Positions 46,750 through 57,937 of a DNA stretch of 60,688 bases are shown here, one piece after another. Under the pieces are notes generated by a model that was given only the letters and a program-made list of their open reading frames with translations, did not search any database and was not told where the DNA came from. Both the position numbers and the translations under genes were made by a program. Origin of the DNA: Neisseriaceae bacterium (GTDB lineage: Bacteria; Pseudomonadota; Gammaproteobacteria; Burkholderiales; Neisseriaceae); the NCBI GenBank assembly GCA_017991555.1, contig JAGOQM010000016.1:1-60688 (forward strand). The letters are read 5' to 3'. Position 1 is the first letter of the stretch. Every line of letters begins with the position of its first letter.

Positions 46750-48687
46750 ATGATGACGTTTGCCATGATTCGATCCTTTTTACTGGCCCTCAAGGTCTTA
46801 CTCTTTGCCACTGTGGTATTGGGTGCCCTGCGCCTTGGCTATTACCTGATTTATCCAGATTATTTCGCCAGCCTGTCGCCTCGCCAGTTAGCCCAAGCCT
46901 TTCTGATTGGGTTTAGATTCGACGTATCCATCAGCGTCAGCGCATTGACCCCCTTACTCATCCTGTTTTTATTGCCCCTGCCCAGCCTACAAACCCCACT
47001 CATTCGGCGCAGCCTACTGTGGCTAATGTTCGCCGCTCTGTGCGCCATCTGGGCCTTAACCTTGGCCGATCTGGCCTATTTTGGCGAAGTGTTTCGCCAC
47101 ATTGACCGCGAAATTCTGGTCTTGGGCCAAGATTTAAGCGGCCTGATTGACTTTGCCCTAGGCCCATTTTGGCCCTATACCGCGGTCGCCGTTGTGTCCT
47201 GCCTCGTGCTGGCGGCCCTGTGGCAGCGCCTCATCATCAGGGCCGTGATCAGCCTGCCGCAAACGCCCAGCCACACCCTTCGACAAGGTTTATTGGCCAG
47301 CCTGTTTGTGCTTTTTTGTCTGAGCAGTTTGGTGATCGGCATTCGTGGCTTTCAGCCGACGGGCAAAACCATTAAGGCCATTGACGCCTTTGCCTACGGC
47401 GATGAACGCCAAGCGGCCCTTAGCCTCAACGGCGCCTTCAACATGCTGCACACGGTACGCAAAAGCCTCCAGGGCAGCCTCGACCCCAAGGCGCAGCTAA
47501 ACTATTTCTCGCCCACCGAACTCGCTGATTGGCTCAGCCTCGAACCCGCACTCACTGGTTCCTTAAGCTATGCCCCACAGAGCGGCAGCAGCCCCCCAAA
47601 AAACGTCCTGCTCATCGCGGTGGAAAGCCTCAGCTTTAAATACGTCGACGGCCTCAGTGGCCGCAACCTTGGCGTCACCCCTTACTTAGACGAACTGTTG
47701 ACCCAGTCGCGCTATTGGCCCCATTTTTATTCAGCCGGCCAGCGCAGCATCGAAGGGGTGCAGTCGCTGCTGACTTCCGTTCCCCTATTTGAAAGCGAAC
47801 CCTACCTCGGCTGGGGCCTAGAGCTTAACCACATCCCACGCATCGCCACCTTGCTCAACCAGCGTGGCTATCGCACCACCATGCTGCAAGCTTCCAGCCG
47901 CCGCTCTTTCTACATGGACGGCATCGCCCACAGCCTAGGGTTTCAGGATTATTTCGGCCGAGAGGATTACCCCTTGCTGCGCGCCTACCCACAAAAATCT
48001 AGCTGGGGTTGGGATTACGAAACGCTGATGTTTTTGGCCCAGCACCTGCAACAGCAACAGGCACAACGGCCGTCGCCGTTTTTTGCCTTTTTATTCACTG
48101 GCTCCACCCACAACCCCTTTCCCGACCCCGGGGCGGCGTTCCACACCTATCCCCACGAGCCAGGCACCGAAGCCGCCTACCTCAACACCGTGCGTTATTT
48201 TGACTGGTCGTTACGCCAGTTTATGGACTGGGCCGCCACGCAAGAATGGTATCAAAACACCGTTTTTATCCTCACCGCCGACCACGTGCTTGCCGCCACC
48301 GATGACGGCGATTTAGACAGCGCCTTCCACATTCCCCTCATCATTTACGCCCCCGATGGCAGCATCCCGGCGGGGCCAGATGCCCGCTATGCGTCTCACC
48401 ACGACATTTTGCCGACCATTTTAAACCTGACCCAAGAGCCCACTCAGGTTCGCACCTTTGGCCGCTCCTTGCTCGACCCTAACCCCGCCTATAACCGTGC
48501 CGGTGCGCTGATTAAGCGCGGCGACGTCAACGGCTGGGTCGGCCCTAAAGGCTGGTTCACCTTTACCAGCGAACAAGATTTAGAACAGGGCGGTGCCTAC
48601 GCCCGACAAGGCCAAAGCTTTATTCGCCAGAGCAATCAGCTGAAAGCCCGGTTACAGCAGTCGGAGCAGCAGCTTAAAGCCGACTAG
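46750..48687 (+). CDS. LTA-synthase-like sulfatase-fold membrane transferase
   Basis: This 645-residue protein has five N-terminal membrane helices (about the first 215 residues) and a large periplasmic sulfatase-fold domain. Visible motifs are VESLSFKYVDG near the metal site, AGQRSIEG with a probable catalytic Ser, and ILTADHVLAATDD with metal-binding Asp and His. Relatives transfer phosphoglycerol or phosphoethanolamine to glycans or lipid A. In a Gram-negative cell it may decorate periplasmic glucans or lipopolysaccharide; the acceptor is unknown. The start has no strong ribosome site (ATGATG at 46750, or the ATG 15 bases later). Monocistronic. Confidence 0.8.
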   Translation: MMTFAMIRSFLLALKVLLFATVVLGALRLGYYLIYPDYFASLSPRQLAQAFLIGFRFDVSISVSALTPLLILFLLPLPSLQTPLIRRSLLWLMFAALCAIWALTLADLAYFGEVFRHIDREILVLGQDLSGLIDFALGPFWPYTAVAVVSCLVLAALWQRLIIRAVISLPQTPSHTLRQGLLASLFVLFCLSSLVIGIRGFQPTGKTIKAIDAFAYGDERQAALSLNGAFNMLHTVRKSLQGSLDPKAQLNYFSPTELADWLSLEPALTGSLSYAPQSGSSPPKNVLLIAVESLSFKYVDGLSGRNLGVTPYLDELLTQSRYWPHFYSAGQRSIEGVQSLLTSVPLFESEPYLGWGLELNHIPRIATLLNQRGYRTTMLQASSRRSFYMDGIAHSLGFQDYFGREDYPLLRAYPQKSSWGWDYETLMFLAQHLQQQQAQRPSPFFAFLFTGSTHNPFPDPGAAFHTYPHEPGTEAAYLNTVRYFDWSLRQFMDWAATQEWYQNTVFILTADHVLAATDDGDLDSAFHIPLIIYAPDGSIPAGPDARYASHHDILPTILNLTQEPTQVRTFGRSLLDPNPAYNRAGALIKRGDVNGWVGPKGWFTFTSEQDLEQGGAYARQGQSFIRQSNQLKARLQQSEQQLKAD

Positions 48688-48708
48688 CCCCACCAAACCC
48701 TTCGCCCA

Positions 48709-48737
48709 CAAAAAAGCCCAGACGCAGGTCTGGGCTT
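48709..48737 (-). terminator. Intrinsic terminator of the AAHS transporter
   Basis: Perfect 10-base stem (AAGCCCAGAC/GTCTGGGCTT) with a GCAG loop; on the minus strand it is followed by six T. Confidence 0.9.
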
Positions 48738-48755
48738 GATCGTTGTCACGGCACG

Positions 48756-50093
48756 CTAATGCGCCTTGGGGTAGTAAATATTTTTGATCACCAAGGCGCC
48801 GGCCGAAATCAGAGCTGGCACCGCTAAAATCAAGAAAATCTGGCTGAGGCTGAGGTTGCGCGCGATCAGCTGCGCCACCAAGAACGACCCAGCAATGCCA
48901 CCAAAGCGGCCCAGGCCCAGCATCCACGACACCCCGGTGGTGCGACCCGAGGTAGGGTAAAAGCTGGCGGCAAACGACGGCATCGATGACTGCGCCGTAT
49001 TCATCACAATCCCCGCCAGCACGATCACCACCACCAATAGGGTCATGTTGGTATTGGCCACCACCCCAATCAGCGCCACCAGTACCGCAGTCAGCAGCCA
49101 AAACAGCGTGATCAAACGGTTGGGATTGTATTTATCCATCAGCCAACCGTTGGCGATGGCACCAAGGCCGCCCAAGGCAAATAGCCCCGTCACCACCGAC
49201 CCCATCGCAGGTGGCATGTTGGCCTCTCTAAACAACAACGGCATCCAGTTGATGACGCCATAAAAAATCACTAAGCCCATAAAGTAGGTCACCCACAGCG
49301 CGACGGAGCCCAGCCAATAATGACGCGACAGCACCACTCGAATGCCGCTTTGATTGCCTTCTAACTCCGGCTGGGTTTCGGTTAAGAAAAACGCCGGCAC
49401 CGTTTTGGCGCTGCTGGAAATTTTGCTTAAAATCTTTTGAACCTGTGCCTGCGGCTTGCCCTTGGCCACCAAGTAGCGAACCGATTCGGGCAGTACCAGC
49501 AGCATCACCACCACCAATAAAGCGGGCGCAATCGCACCCAACCACAAGACGCTGCGCCAGCCAAATTCGGGAATCATCCACGCCGCCAAAAAGCCGCCCA
49601 TAGCCGCCCCCACCGGGAAGCCACAAAACATGGTGTTGACCAAAAAAAAGCGGCGTTTGTCTGGGCAATACTCGCTCAGCAACGTCACCGCGTTGGGCAT
49701 CGCCGCACCCAAGCCAATGCCGGTAATAAACCGAAACAGTTCTAGCTGTCCCAACGATGAGGCTGTGGCCGAAGCCCACGAGCCTAGGGCAAAAATCAGC
49801 ACCGAAATGATCAGCACCGTTTTGCGACCCATTTTATCCGCCACCGGTCCAAACGACACGGCGCCAAACGCCAGGCCCAATAGCGCCGCGCTCAACACCG
49901 GTGCAAGGTCGGCTTTTTCAATGCCCCACTCGCCGATTAGGCTGGGGGCCACATAGCCAATGGCGGCGGTGTCAAAGCCATCAAATAGGGTCACCAAAAA
50001 ACACAGGCCAAAAATCAGCCATTGAAACTTGGAAAATGGCTGTTCGTTAATAAAATGCTGGACGTTCACTGCACCTTGTTCAGGTTGCGCCAT
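48756..50093 (-). CDS. Aromatic acid:H+ symporter (AAHS, PcaK-like)
   Basis: This 445-residue twelve-helix transporter is of the AAHS branch, with the diagnostic LFDGFDTAAIGYVAP in helix 1 and GPVADKMGRKTVLI in loop 2-3. Family members import protocatechuate, 4-hydroxybenzoate, vanillate or gallate. Its place just beyond the protocatechuate operon, same strand, makes one of these the likely cargo. It has its own ribosome site (AGGAG) and is separated from the operon by a terminator and 435 bases, so it has its own promoter. Confidence 0.9.
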   Translation of the reverse strand: MAQPEQGAVNVQHFINEQPFSKFQWLIFGLCFLVTLFDGFDTAAIGYVAPSLIGEWGIEKADLAPVLSAALLGLAFGAVSFGPVADKMGRKTVLIISVLIFALGSWASATASSLGQLELFRFITGIGLGAAMPNAVTLLSEYCPDKRRFFLVNTMFCGFPVGAAMGGFLAAWMIPEFGWRSVLWLGAIAPALLVVVMLLVLPESVRYLVAKGKPQAQVQKILSKISSSAKTVPAFFLTETQPELEGNQSGIRVVLSRHYWLGSVALWVTYFMGLVIFYGVINWMPLLFREANMPPAMGSVVTGLFALGGLGAIANGWLMDKYNPNRLITLFWLLTAVLVALIGVVANTNMTLLVVVIVLAGIVMNTAQSSMPSFAASFYPTSGRTTGVSWMLGLGRFGGIAGSFLVAQLIARNLSLSQIFLILAVPALISAGALVIKNIYYPKAH

Positions 50094-50475
50094 GTCACTA
50101 CTCCTCTAAATCTTAAATAGACGTTACTTTTTTTATCGGTCAGATTGATTATGCAAATAAACGGCCAGCACTAAAAGACACAAACCCATCTATTAGCTAT
50201 AACAAACACGTATGACAAAAACATCAGCATCCAGTGGCTTAATCGGCGCCTATTCTACACCCACACGCCTCTGACGATAAACAACAGCATGGTTTGGTGT
50301 TGCCCGCCGTTAATTCATCAGACCACCTCACCCACAGCCCCAGGCGACAGGGTTTCACAACACCCCCTCACCTTGGTTTGTGCCTTAAAGCGGGCGTATT
50401 GGCCGCGCTTTACCCAGCCCACGGCCGTGGGCAACCAACTCACCCCTAGCGCGTTTACAAAGCCAAACGTCATCC
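50094..50475. other. Gap between the AAHS gene and the lig operon end
   Basis: No gene is seen. The AAHS promoter should lie in the AT-rich 90 bases next to 50094, but no clear -35/-10 pair was found. A perfect 16-base palindrome (GCCCACGGCCGTGGGC) lies at 50417-50432; its role is unknown. Confidence 0.4.
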
Positions 50476-50505
50476 ACAAAAAAAGCCCACGCAAAGGTGG
50501 GCTTT
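50476..50505 (-). terminator. Intrinsic terminator of the lig operon
   Basis: Stem AAAGCCCAC/GTGGGCTTT with a 6-base loop; on the minus strand it is followed by seven T. It lies just after the aldehyde dehydrogenase stop. Confidence 0.9.
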
Positions 50506-50528
50506 AACTTAAGGCGATCGGCCACCAC

Positions 50529-51995
50529 TTAAAACGGATAAGGCCGCGGCTGGGTTTGAATCGTCACCCACTGAAGCCGGGTAAACTCTTCCAGCACCCA
50601 CGGGCCATTGAATCGCCCGAGGCCAGAGTTTTTCTCGCCGCCAAAGGGCGCATTGGTTTGATCGTCAACGCTGATGTCGTTGATGTGGGTCATGCCCGCC
50701 CGAATGCCGCGCGCAAAGCGCAGGCCGCGGGCTTGGTCTTGCGTGAACACCGCGCTAGACAAACCATACTGGCTGCCATTGGCCAACACCAGCGCATGGG
50801 CGTCGTCTTTGGCCTTCAGAATGGGCAATACGGGCCCAAAAGTTTCTTCGGCGGCAATGTCCCATTCTGGCTGAACGTCGACAAACACGTGCGGTGGCAC
50901 CAGCTGGCCCTTAATCTCACCGCCGAACAGCAAGGTCGCGCCATCCTTTTTGGCCTGCTCAATTTTGGCACGCACGCTGGCCACCTGCTGTGGGTTAATT
51001 AGCGGACCCACCACCGTATCGGGTTCTGCCGGTGAGCCAACCTTTAACGCCTTAACACGCTTGAGCACCGCCGCCACAAAGGCGTCGTGAATCGATTCTG
51101 CCACGATGACGCGGTTGGTGCTCATGCAAATTTGGCCTTGATGCAAGAAGCGCCCCACCACCGCGGCATGGGCAGCCTCTTCTACGTCGGCATCGTCCAA
51201 CACCACCAGCGGCGCATTGCCGCCCAGCTCCAGCGCCACCCTTTTTAGCGGCTGGCCCATGGCCATTTGGCCAACGCGATGGCCAACCTGGCTAGAGCCG
51301 GTAAACGAAATCAGCGCCGGCACCGGGTGGGTCACAAAATAATCGCCAATGTCGCGCCCTGCCCCCACCACCACGCTCAACAGCCCTGAAGGCAGGCCCG
51401 CTTCGGCAAATATTTTGGCCAACAGCAGCCCGCCCGTCACCGGCGTGTCGCTGGCCGGCTTAATCACCACCGCATTACCCAAAGCGAGTGCGGGCGCCAC
51501 CGAGCGCATGCTGAGGTGAAACGGGAAGTTCCACGGGCTGATCACCCCGATCACGCCCAAGGGCGCGCGGTAGGCATGGCTTTCTTGATGCTCAATGGCC
51601 GACGGCAAAATCAGGCCGTGGGCATTATTTACCATGGCAGCCGATGCCAAAACGATGTTCTTGGCGCTGTCCAACTCGATGCCGGCCTTAAGCACGGTGC
51701 TGCCTGACTCTTTCACCAACCATTGCGTCAGCTCATCAAAGCGGGCCTCAATAATCGTGGCCACCTGCCGCAACACCTGTGCCCGCGCATTGGGTAAGGT
51801 TTGCGCCCACGCCACCTGTTCGGTGGCGGCGGTCTCATAAGCCTCGTCCACATCGGCCTGATTGGCCATGCGCAACGTCAGTATCGGTGCTTGGGTATAG
51901 GGATCAACGTCGGTTAAAACCGCTTCGGTGGCGCCGGGGCGCAGCTGATGCCCAATCGGCTGTAGGTCAAACTGCTCATATGCTGCTGGTTTCAT
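50529..51995 (-). CDS. NAD(P)-dependent aldehyde dehydrogenase (vanillin/benzaldehyde type)
   Basis: This 488-residue aldehyde dehydrogenase has the active-site marks VALELGGNAPLVV (general-base Glu) and FLHQGQICMSTNR (catalytic Cys), plus the Rossmann signal FTGSSQVG. The sequence suits enzymes that oxidise vanillin or benzaldehydes. As the last gene of a protocatechuate operon it may turn protocatechualdehyde or vanillin into the acid that enters the pathway (inference). A TTG at 52001 is possible, but the ATG at 51995 has AAGGAG 7 bases upstream. It follows the aldo/keto reductase by 11 bases. Confidence 0.9.
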   Translation of the reverse strand: MKPAAYEQFDLQPIGHQLRPGATEAVLTDVDPYTQAPILTLRMANQADVDEAYETAATEQVAWAQTLPNARAQVLRQVATIIEARFDELTQWLVKESGSTVLKAGIELDSAKNIVLASAAMVNNAHGLILPSAIEHQESHAYRAPLGVIGVISPWNFPFHLSMRSVAPALALGNAVVIKPASDTPVTGGLLLAKIFAEAGLPSGLLSVVVGAGRDIGDYFVTHPVPALISFTGSSQVGHRVGQMAMGQPLKRVALELGGNAPLVVLDDADVEEAAHAAVVGRFLHQGQICMSTNRVIVAESIHDAFVAAVLKRVKALKVGSPAEPDTVVGPLINPQQVASVRAKIEQAKKDGATLLFGGEIKGQLVPPHVFVDVQPEWDIAAEETFGPVLPILKAKDDAHALVLANGSQYGLSSAVFTQDQARGLRFARGIRAGMTHINDISVDDQTNAPFGGEKNSGLGRFNGPWVLEEFTRLQWVTIQTQPRPYPF

Positions 51996-52006
51996 CGCCA
52001 AACTCC

Positions 52007-52990
52007 TTAAAAAGATTCGGTGTCAATTTCTGCCAGGGTGGCTTCTGCATAACGATCGCCAGAAACCGTGCTGTGGTTGATGAGCTGACTGGCGGCGGCC
52101 AGATCTGCCGCCGTCAACGACAGCACTGCTGCCCCCATATTATCATGCAAATGCGTCAGGCTCGTGGTGCCAGGAATGGGCACCACGTGCTCGCCCTGAG
52201 CCAGCAACCACCCCAAGGCCAGGCGCGCGGGCGTACAGCCAATGTCTGCCGCCAAGCGAGCAAAGTCTTGGTATAGGGGCTGGTTGCGGGCCCAGTGCGG
52301 CGCTTGAAAACGCGGCATATTCAAGCGAATGTCGCTGGCGGGTAAATCCCCCAGTGCCAGCACCCCACCTAAAAAACCACGCCCCAAAGGGCTAAACGCC
52401 ACTAAGGCGGTGCCGCTGTCGCGGCAGGCTTGGCTTAGGCCCAACTCGGGGTTACGGCTCCACAATGAATACTCATTTTGTACCGCCGCTATCGGGTGAA
52501 TCGCCTGTGCTTCGGCCAACGACGCCGCCGACACTTCCGACAACCCAATGTGGCGAACCTTACCGGCCACCACCAGATCGGCCAAAGCGCCGACGCTGTC
52601 GGCCAGCGGCACTTTAGGATCTTTACGGTGTAGGTAATACAGATCTAACACCTCAGTTTGCAAACGCTCAAGGCTGGCCTCACACTGGGCGCGCAGGGTT
52701 TCTGGGCGCCCATCAATCACCCGCTTGCCGTCTACGCCCGCCATGCCACACTTGCTGGCCAAGAACAGCTTGGCTCGGTGCGGTTTTAAATAAGCCCCCA
52801 ACAGGCGCTCGTTGGCGCCAAAGCCATACAGCGTGGCGGTGTCAAAATGGGTGACGCCTAAATCCAAAGCCGTCCCCAACAGTCGCTGCGCCACCGCTTC
52901 GGTCACGGGTTGACCATAGGCATGGCTCACATTCATACAGCCCAAACCAATGCTGGAAACGAGGGTGTCGCCAATGCGGCGCTGTGCCAT
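52007..52990 (-). CDS. Aldo/keto reductase
   Basis: This 327-residue TIM-barrel oxidoreductase shows the family pattern: GLGCMNVSHAYG at the start, HFDTATLYGFGANERLLG with the catalytic Asp and Tyr, then LASKCG (Lys) and LYYLHRKDP (His), and IPGTTSLTHLHDN for NADPH binding. It is not a known step of protocatechuate 4,5-cleavage. It may interconvert an aromatic aldehyde and alcohol, next to an aldehyde dehydrogenase. AAAGGAG ribosome site; same operon. Confidence 0.88.
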   Translation of the reverse strand: MAQRRIGDTLVSSIGLGCMNVSHAYGQPVTEAVAQRLLGTALDLGVTHFDTATLYGFGANERLLGAYLKPHRAKLFLASKCGMAGVDGKRVIDGRPETLRAQCEASLERLQTEVLDLYYLHRKDPKVPLADSVGALADLVVAGKVRHIGLSEVSAASLAEAQAIHPIAAVQNEYSLWSRNPELGLSQACRDSGTALVAFSPLGRGFLGGVLALGDLPASDIRLNMPRFQAPHWARNQPLYQDFARLAADIGCTPARLALGWLLAQGEHVVPIPGTTSLTHLHDNMGAAVLSLTAADLAAASQLINHSTVSGDRYAEATLAEIDTESF

Positions 52991-53015
52991 GCTGTGCTCC
53001 TTTCTGGCTCAGGCC

Positions 53016-53969
53016 TTAAGCCTGTAGCTGCCGTTCTAGATCGGCCAACACGCGATAGCAGTCGATCACCTGCGCCACGCTGGCATTCGGCTCTCGTCCT
53101 TCACGAATGGCGGCAATGAACTCACGGTCCTGTAGCTCAATGCCGTTCATCGACACATCAACCTGGCTGACGTCAATCGGCTGCTCTTGCCCATCCACGA
53201 GGTCGTCGTAACGGGCCATATACGTCCCGTTGTCGCAAATGTAACGGAAGAACGTGCCCAAAGGGCCATCGTTGTTAAACGACAGCGACAGCGTGCAAAT
53301 GGCGCCGCTGGCGGCCTGCAGCTGAATCGACATGTCCATGGCAATGCCCAACTCGGGATGAATCGGGCCTTGAATGGCGTGGGCCTTGACGATTTTCTCG
53401 CCGGTTTGGTATTGAAACAAATCCACCGTGTGGGCGGCGTGGTGCCACAGCAAATGGTCGGTCCAAGAACGAGGCTCGCCGAGGGCATTGATGTTTTGGC
53501 GACGGAAGAAATAGGTTTGCACGTCCATTTGCTGAATGGCCAACTCATTATTTTTAATTTTCCGATGCAGCCATTGATGCGAAGGGTTAAAGCGGCGGGT
53601 GTGCCCCACCATCGCCACCAGCCCCGTTTGTTGCTGTACCGCCAACACCTCATCGGCATCGGCCCAACAGTCGGCCAGCGGAATTTCCACTTCCACGTGT
53701 TTGCCCGCGCGCAAGCACTGTAAGGCTTGTGCGGCGTGCATTTGCGTGGGGGTACACAAAATCACGGCGTCGACGCCAGGGCGCGCCAAGGTTTCGGCTA
53801 GGTCATCGGTCCAGTGCGCCACGCCATAGTCTGCCGCAACCTTTTCGGCCGAGGCCTTGTTTTTACTGACGATGGACACCACTTGGGCGCCTTCAATCTG
53901 TTGAAGGGCATCCAAGTGTTTGATGCCAAAAGCACCCGTGCCCACCAGGGCAATATTAATCGTTTTCAT
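53016..53969 (-). CDS. ligC: 4-carboxy-2-hydroxymuconate-6-semialdehyde dehydrogenase LigC
   Basis: This 317-residue Gfo/Idh/MocA-type enzyme starts with the NAD(P) fold GTGAFGIKHLDAL and contains CTPTQMHAAQAL, EIPLADCWADA, GHTRRFNPSHQ and RSWTDHLLWHHAAHTVD, all strongly characteristic of LigC. It oxidises the hemiacetal of the ring-opened semialdehyde to 2-pyrone-4,6-dicarboxylate. AAGGA ribosome site; lies 15 bases after ligB, the enzyme that makes its substrate. Confidence 0.95.
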   Translation of the reverse strand: MKTINIALVGTGAFGIKHLDALQQIEGAQVVSIVSKNKASAEKVAADYGVAHWTDDLAETLARPGVDAVILCTPTQMHAAQALQCLRAGKHVEVEIPLADCWADADEVLAVQQQTGLVAMVGHTRRFNPSHQWLHRKIKNNELAIQQMDVQTYFFRRQNINALGEPRSWTDHLLWHHAAHTVDLFQYQTGEKIVKAHAIQGPIHPELGIAMDMSIQLQAASGAICTLSLSFNNDGPLGTFFRYICDNGTYMARYDDLVDGQEQPIDVSQVDVSMNGIELQDREFIAAIREGREPNASVAQVIDCYRVLADLERQLQA

Positions 53970-53984
53970 GCGCTTCCTTCTTGT

Positions 53985-55234
<1,250 letters not shown>

Positions 55235-55257
55235 TGCATTCTCCTTTGTGTGGTGAC

Positions 55258-56178
55258 TCAACCCAACTCCGGCCAATAAAGGCGCAGCGGGTTGGTGACC
55301 AATAATTGTTGTTGTAATTCAGCCGTGGGGGCGATTTGCGGAATGTAATCCACCAGTAGACCATCGTCCGGCATGTGGTCTTTGAGGTTGGGGTGTGGCC
55401 AGTCGGTGCCAAACAACACTCGATCAGGAAAGGTGGTGACTAAGTGTCGCGCAAACGGCACCACGTCTTGATAAGGCTGACGCGCCCCGTCTAACGCCTT
55501 CGGCCCCGTGACACTGAGGCGCTCAGGACAGGATACCTTACTCCAAACATTAGGGCACTCCTGCATCAGGCGCACAAACAGAGCAAACTCGGGGCCAGCC
55601 ACTGGCAGGGTGACGTCTGGGCGCCCCATGTGGTCAACCACCACCACCGTGGGCAAGGCGGTAAAGAAATCCCACAGCTCGGGCAGGTCTACCGCCTCGA
55701 AGTACACCACCACATGCCACCCCAAAGGCGCAATGCGCTCGGCAATCGCCAATAGGTCGGCCTTGGGGGTAAAGTCGACCAAGCGTTTGACGAAGTTAAA
55801 CCGCACCCCGCGCACACCGGCCTCATGCAGCGCCCGCAGCTCGGCGTCGGTGACGTCTTTTTTCACCGTGGCCACGCCGCGCGCAAGGCCATCAGCGGCC
55901 TGTAGCGCATCCACCAAAGCCCGATTATCGGCGCCGTGGCAGGTGGCTTGAACGATGACGTTCCGGCTAAAGCCAAGCCAGTCGCGTAAAGCAAACAGCT
56001 GGGTTTTAGAGGCGTCACAGGGCGTGTATTTGCGCTCTGGCGCATACGGAAACTCAGCGCCAGGGCCAAACACGTGGCAGTGGGCGTCCACCGCCCCTGC
56101 CGGTAGCTGAAACTGTGGCCGGCTCGGGTTGGGATAAAACGGCAGCCAGCCTGGGGTCATTTCATTGCTTATGGGCAT
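55258..56178 (-). CDS. ligI: 2-pyrone-4,6-dicarboxylate hydrolase LigI
   Basis: This 306-residue amidohydrolase-superfamily enzyme has the HxH motif (DAHCHVFGP, H33 and H35), KYTPCDA, GVRGVRFNFVKRLVD, VVDHMGRPD and the late LFGTDWPHPN with the catalytic Asp. It opens the pyrone to 4-oxalomesaconate. Two ATGs are possible (56184 and 56178); the second has better spacing from AGGAG. It lies between ligK and ligA. Confidence 0.95.
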   Translation of the reverse strand: MPISNEMTPGWLPFYPNPSRPQFQLPAGAVDAHCHVFGPGAEFPYAPERKYTPCDASKTQLFALRDWLGFSRNVIVQATCHGADNRALVDALQAADGLARGVATVKKDVTDAELRALHEAGVRGVRFNFVKRLVDFTPKADLLAIAERIAPLGWHVVVYFEAVDLPELWDFFTALPTVVVVDHMGRPDVTLPVAGPEFALFVRLMQECPNVWSKVSCPERLSVTGPKALDGARQPYQDVVPFARHLVTTFPDRVLFGTDWPHPNLKDHMPDDGLLVDYIPQIAPTAELQQQLLVTNPLRLYWPELG

Positions 56179-56193
56179 CAGCATGCTCTCCTG

Positions 56194-56892
56194 TTAATCA
56201 AGGTAGGTCAAACCGGCCTTCGCCAGCGGCTCGCGCATGTGGTAGTAATCCAACCCTAAGGTGCCGCTGGCAAACAAGGCCCGCTTATCGCCCTCGTTGG
56301 CCTCGCGCTGCTGCGCCGTGGTGGCCACGGCCATGGCCTGAGCCGCAGGCACCACCACCACGCCATCGGCGTCGGCCACAATCACGTCGCCCGGCTCAAC
56401 CAAAGCACCGGCGCACACCACGGGGATATTGACCGAGCCTAGGGTGGCCTTAATCGTGCCCTTGGCGTGAATCGCGCGGCTAAACACTGGAAACCCCATT
56501 TCAGTCAGGTCGGCCACGTCGCGCACACCGCCATCAATCACCAGGCCCACCGCCCCTTGGGCGCGGAACGAGGTGGCCAGCAGGTCGCCAAAAAAACCGT
56601 CTTCGTTTTCAGTGGTACACGCCGCCACCACCACGTCGCCGGGCCGAATCTGCTCGGCCGCCACGTGCATCATCCAGTTATCACCGGGCTGTAACAGCAC
56701 CGTGATGGCCGTGCCACACAGCTTGGCCTGTGGATAAATAGGCCGCAAATACGGCTTCATCAAGCCCACTCGCCCCATGGCTTCGTGAATGGTGGCGCTG
56801 CCAAACTGGGCCAGTAAGGCCACCGCTTCAGGCTCGGCACGTTGAATGGTTTGCTTCACCACCCCCAGCTGATTGAGTAAAGAGCGTGACAT
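56194..56892 (-). CDS. ligK: 4-carboxy-4-hydroxy-2-oxoadipate aldolase LigK
   Basis: This 232-residue class II aldolase of the RraA/HMG aldolase fold has the divalent-metal site in [18 protein letters not shown] with [11 protein letters not shown] before it. It makes the final cut, yielding pyruvate and oxaloacetate, which enter central metabolism. The start directly follows the ligJ stop, with AAAGGA 6 bases upstream. Confidence 0.94.
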   Translation of the reverse strand: MSRSLLNQLGVVKQTIQRAEPEAVALLAQFGSATIHEAMGRVGLMKPYLRPIYPQAKLCGTAITVLLQPGDNWMMHVAAEQIRPGDVVVAACTTENEDGFFGDLLATSFRAQGAVGLVIDGGVRDVADLTEMGFPVFSRAIHAKGTIKATLGSVNIPVVCAGALVEPGDVIVADADGVVVVPAAQAMAVATTAQQREANEGDKRALFASGTLGLDYYHMREPLAKAGLTYLD

Positions 56893-57924
56893 TTATAATC
56901 CTTTCGCTTTCAGTTGCGCGTCCACGCGTGAGAACACACGGCGCGTATTGCCCTCGTAAATTTGATGGCGCTGGGCCGCGCTGAGATCAGCCGCTTCGAT
57001 GTAGCGCTTGGTGTCGTCAAAATAATGACCGGTACGCGGGTCGATGCCGCGCACGGCGCCAATCATTTCTGAGGCAAACAAAATGTTTTCGGTGGGGATC
57101 ACTTTGGTCAACAAATCAATGCCGTCTTGGTGATACACGCAGGTGTCGAAGAAAATATTCTTCATTAGGTGCTCTTCCAGCTCTGGCTTTTGCAATACCT
57201 GCGCCAGGCCACGGAAGCGCCCCCAGTGATACGGCACCGCCCCACCACCGTGCGGAATCAAAAACTTCAAAGTCGGGAAATCTTTAAATAACTCGCCTTT
57301 AAGGCACTGCATAAAGGCGGTGGTATCGGCATTTAAATAATGGTCGCCGGTAGTGTGAAAGCAATCGTGACAGCTGGTGCTGACGTGAATCATTGCGGGC
57401 AAGTCATACTCGACCATTTTTTCGTACAGCGGATACCAATAGCGGTCGGTCAAAGGCGGCGAGGTCCAGTGCCCACCAGAGGGGTCGGGGTTCAGATTCA
57501 AGGCCACGTTGCCGTATTCGTTGACACACTTTTCCAGCTCTGGCAGGCAGCTTTCAATCGGCACACCCGGCGACTGCGGCAGCATGGCCGCAGGCATAAA
57601 GCGATCGGGGTACAGCTGCGCCACTCGGTAGCACAGCTCATTACACAGCGCCGTCCACGTGGCCGACACTTCAAAATCACCGATGTGGTGCGCCATAAAG
57701 CTGGCCCGCGGCGAGAACAGGGTCAGGTCGGCCCCACGCTCGTTCATCAGCCGCAGCTGATTGGCCTCGATGGTCTCCCGAATGTCATCATCGCTGATGA
57801 CCAAGTCAGACGCCCGCGGCTTGAGCGACGGCTGCTTAATGCTCGCAATTTGTTGGTTACGCCAGGTCGCCAAGGCTTCTGGGGCCGTGGTGTAATGACC
57901 ATGGCAATCAATAATTAAACTCAT
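56893..57924 (-). CDS. ligJ: 4-oxalomesaconate hydratase LigJ
   Basis: This 343-residue amidohydrolase-fold lyase has HxH at DCHGHYTT (H8, H10), the FMAHHIGDFEVS segment, HVSTSCHDCFHTTGDHYLNADTT and FLIPHGGGAVPYHWGR, as in LigJ/GalB-type hydratases. It adds water to 4-oxalomesaconate to form 4-carboxy-4-hydroxy-2-oxoadipate. The ATG at 57924 (AAGGAG, 5 bases) is chosen over a longer frame that would overlap galD by about 145 bases. Confidence 0.94.
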   Translation of the reverse strand: MSLIIDCHGHYTTAPEALATWRNQQIASIKQPSLKPRASDLVISDDDIRETIEANQLRLMNERGADLTLFSPRASFMAHHIGDFEVSATWTALCNELCYRVAQLYPDRFMPAAMLPQSPGVPIESCLPELEKCVNEYGNVALNLNPDPSGGHWTSPPLTDRYWYPLYEKMVEYDLPAMIHVSTSCHDCFHTTGDHYLNADTTAFMQCLKGELFKDFPTLKFLIPHGGGAVPYHWGRFRGLAQVLQKPELEEHLMKNIFFDTCVYHQDGIDLLTKVIPTENILFASEMIGAVRGIDPRTGHYFDDTKRYIEAADLSAAQRHQIYEGNTRRVFSRVDAQLKAKGL

Positions 57925-57937
57925 ACTGTCTCCTTTG

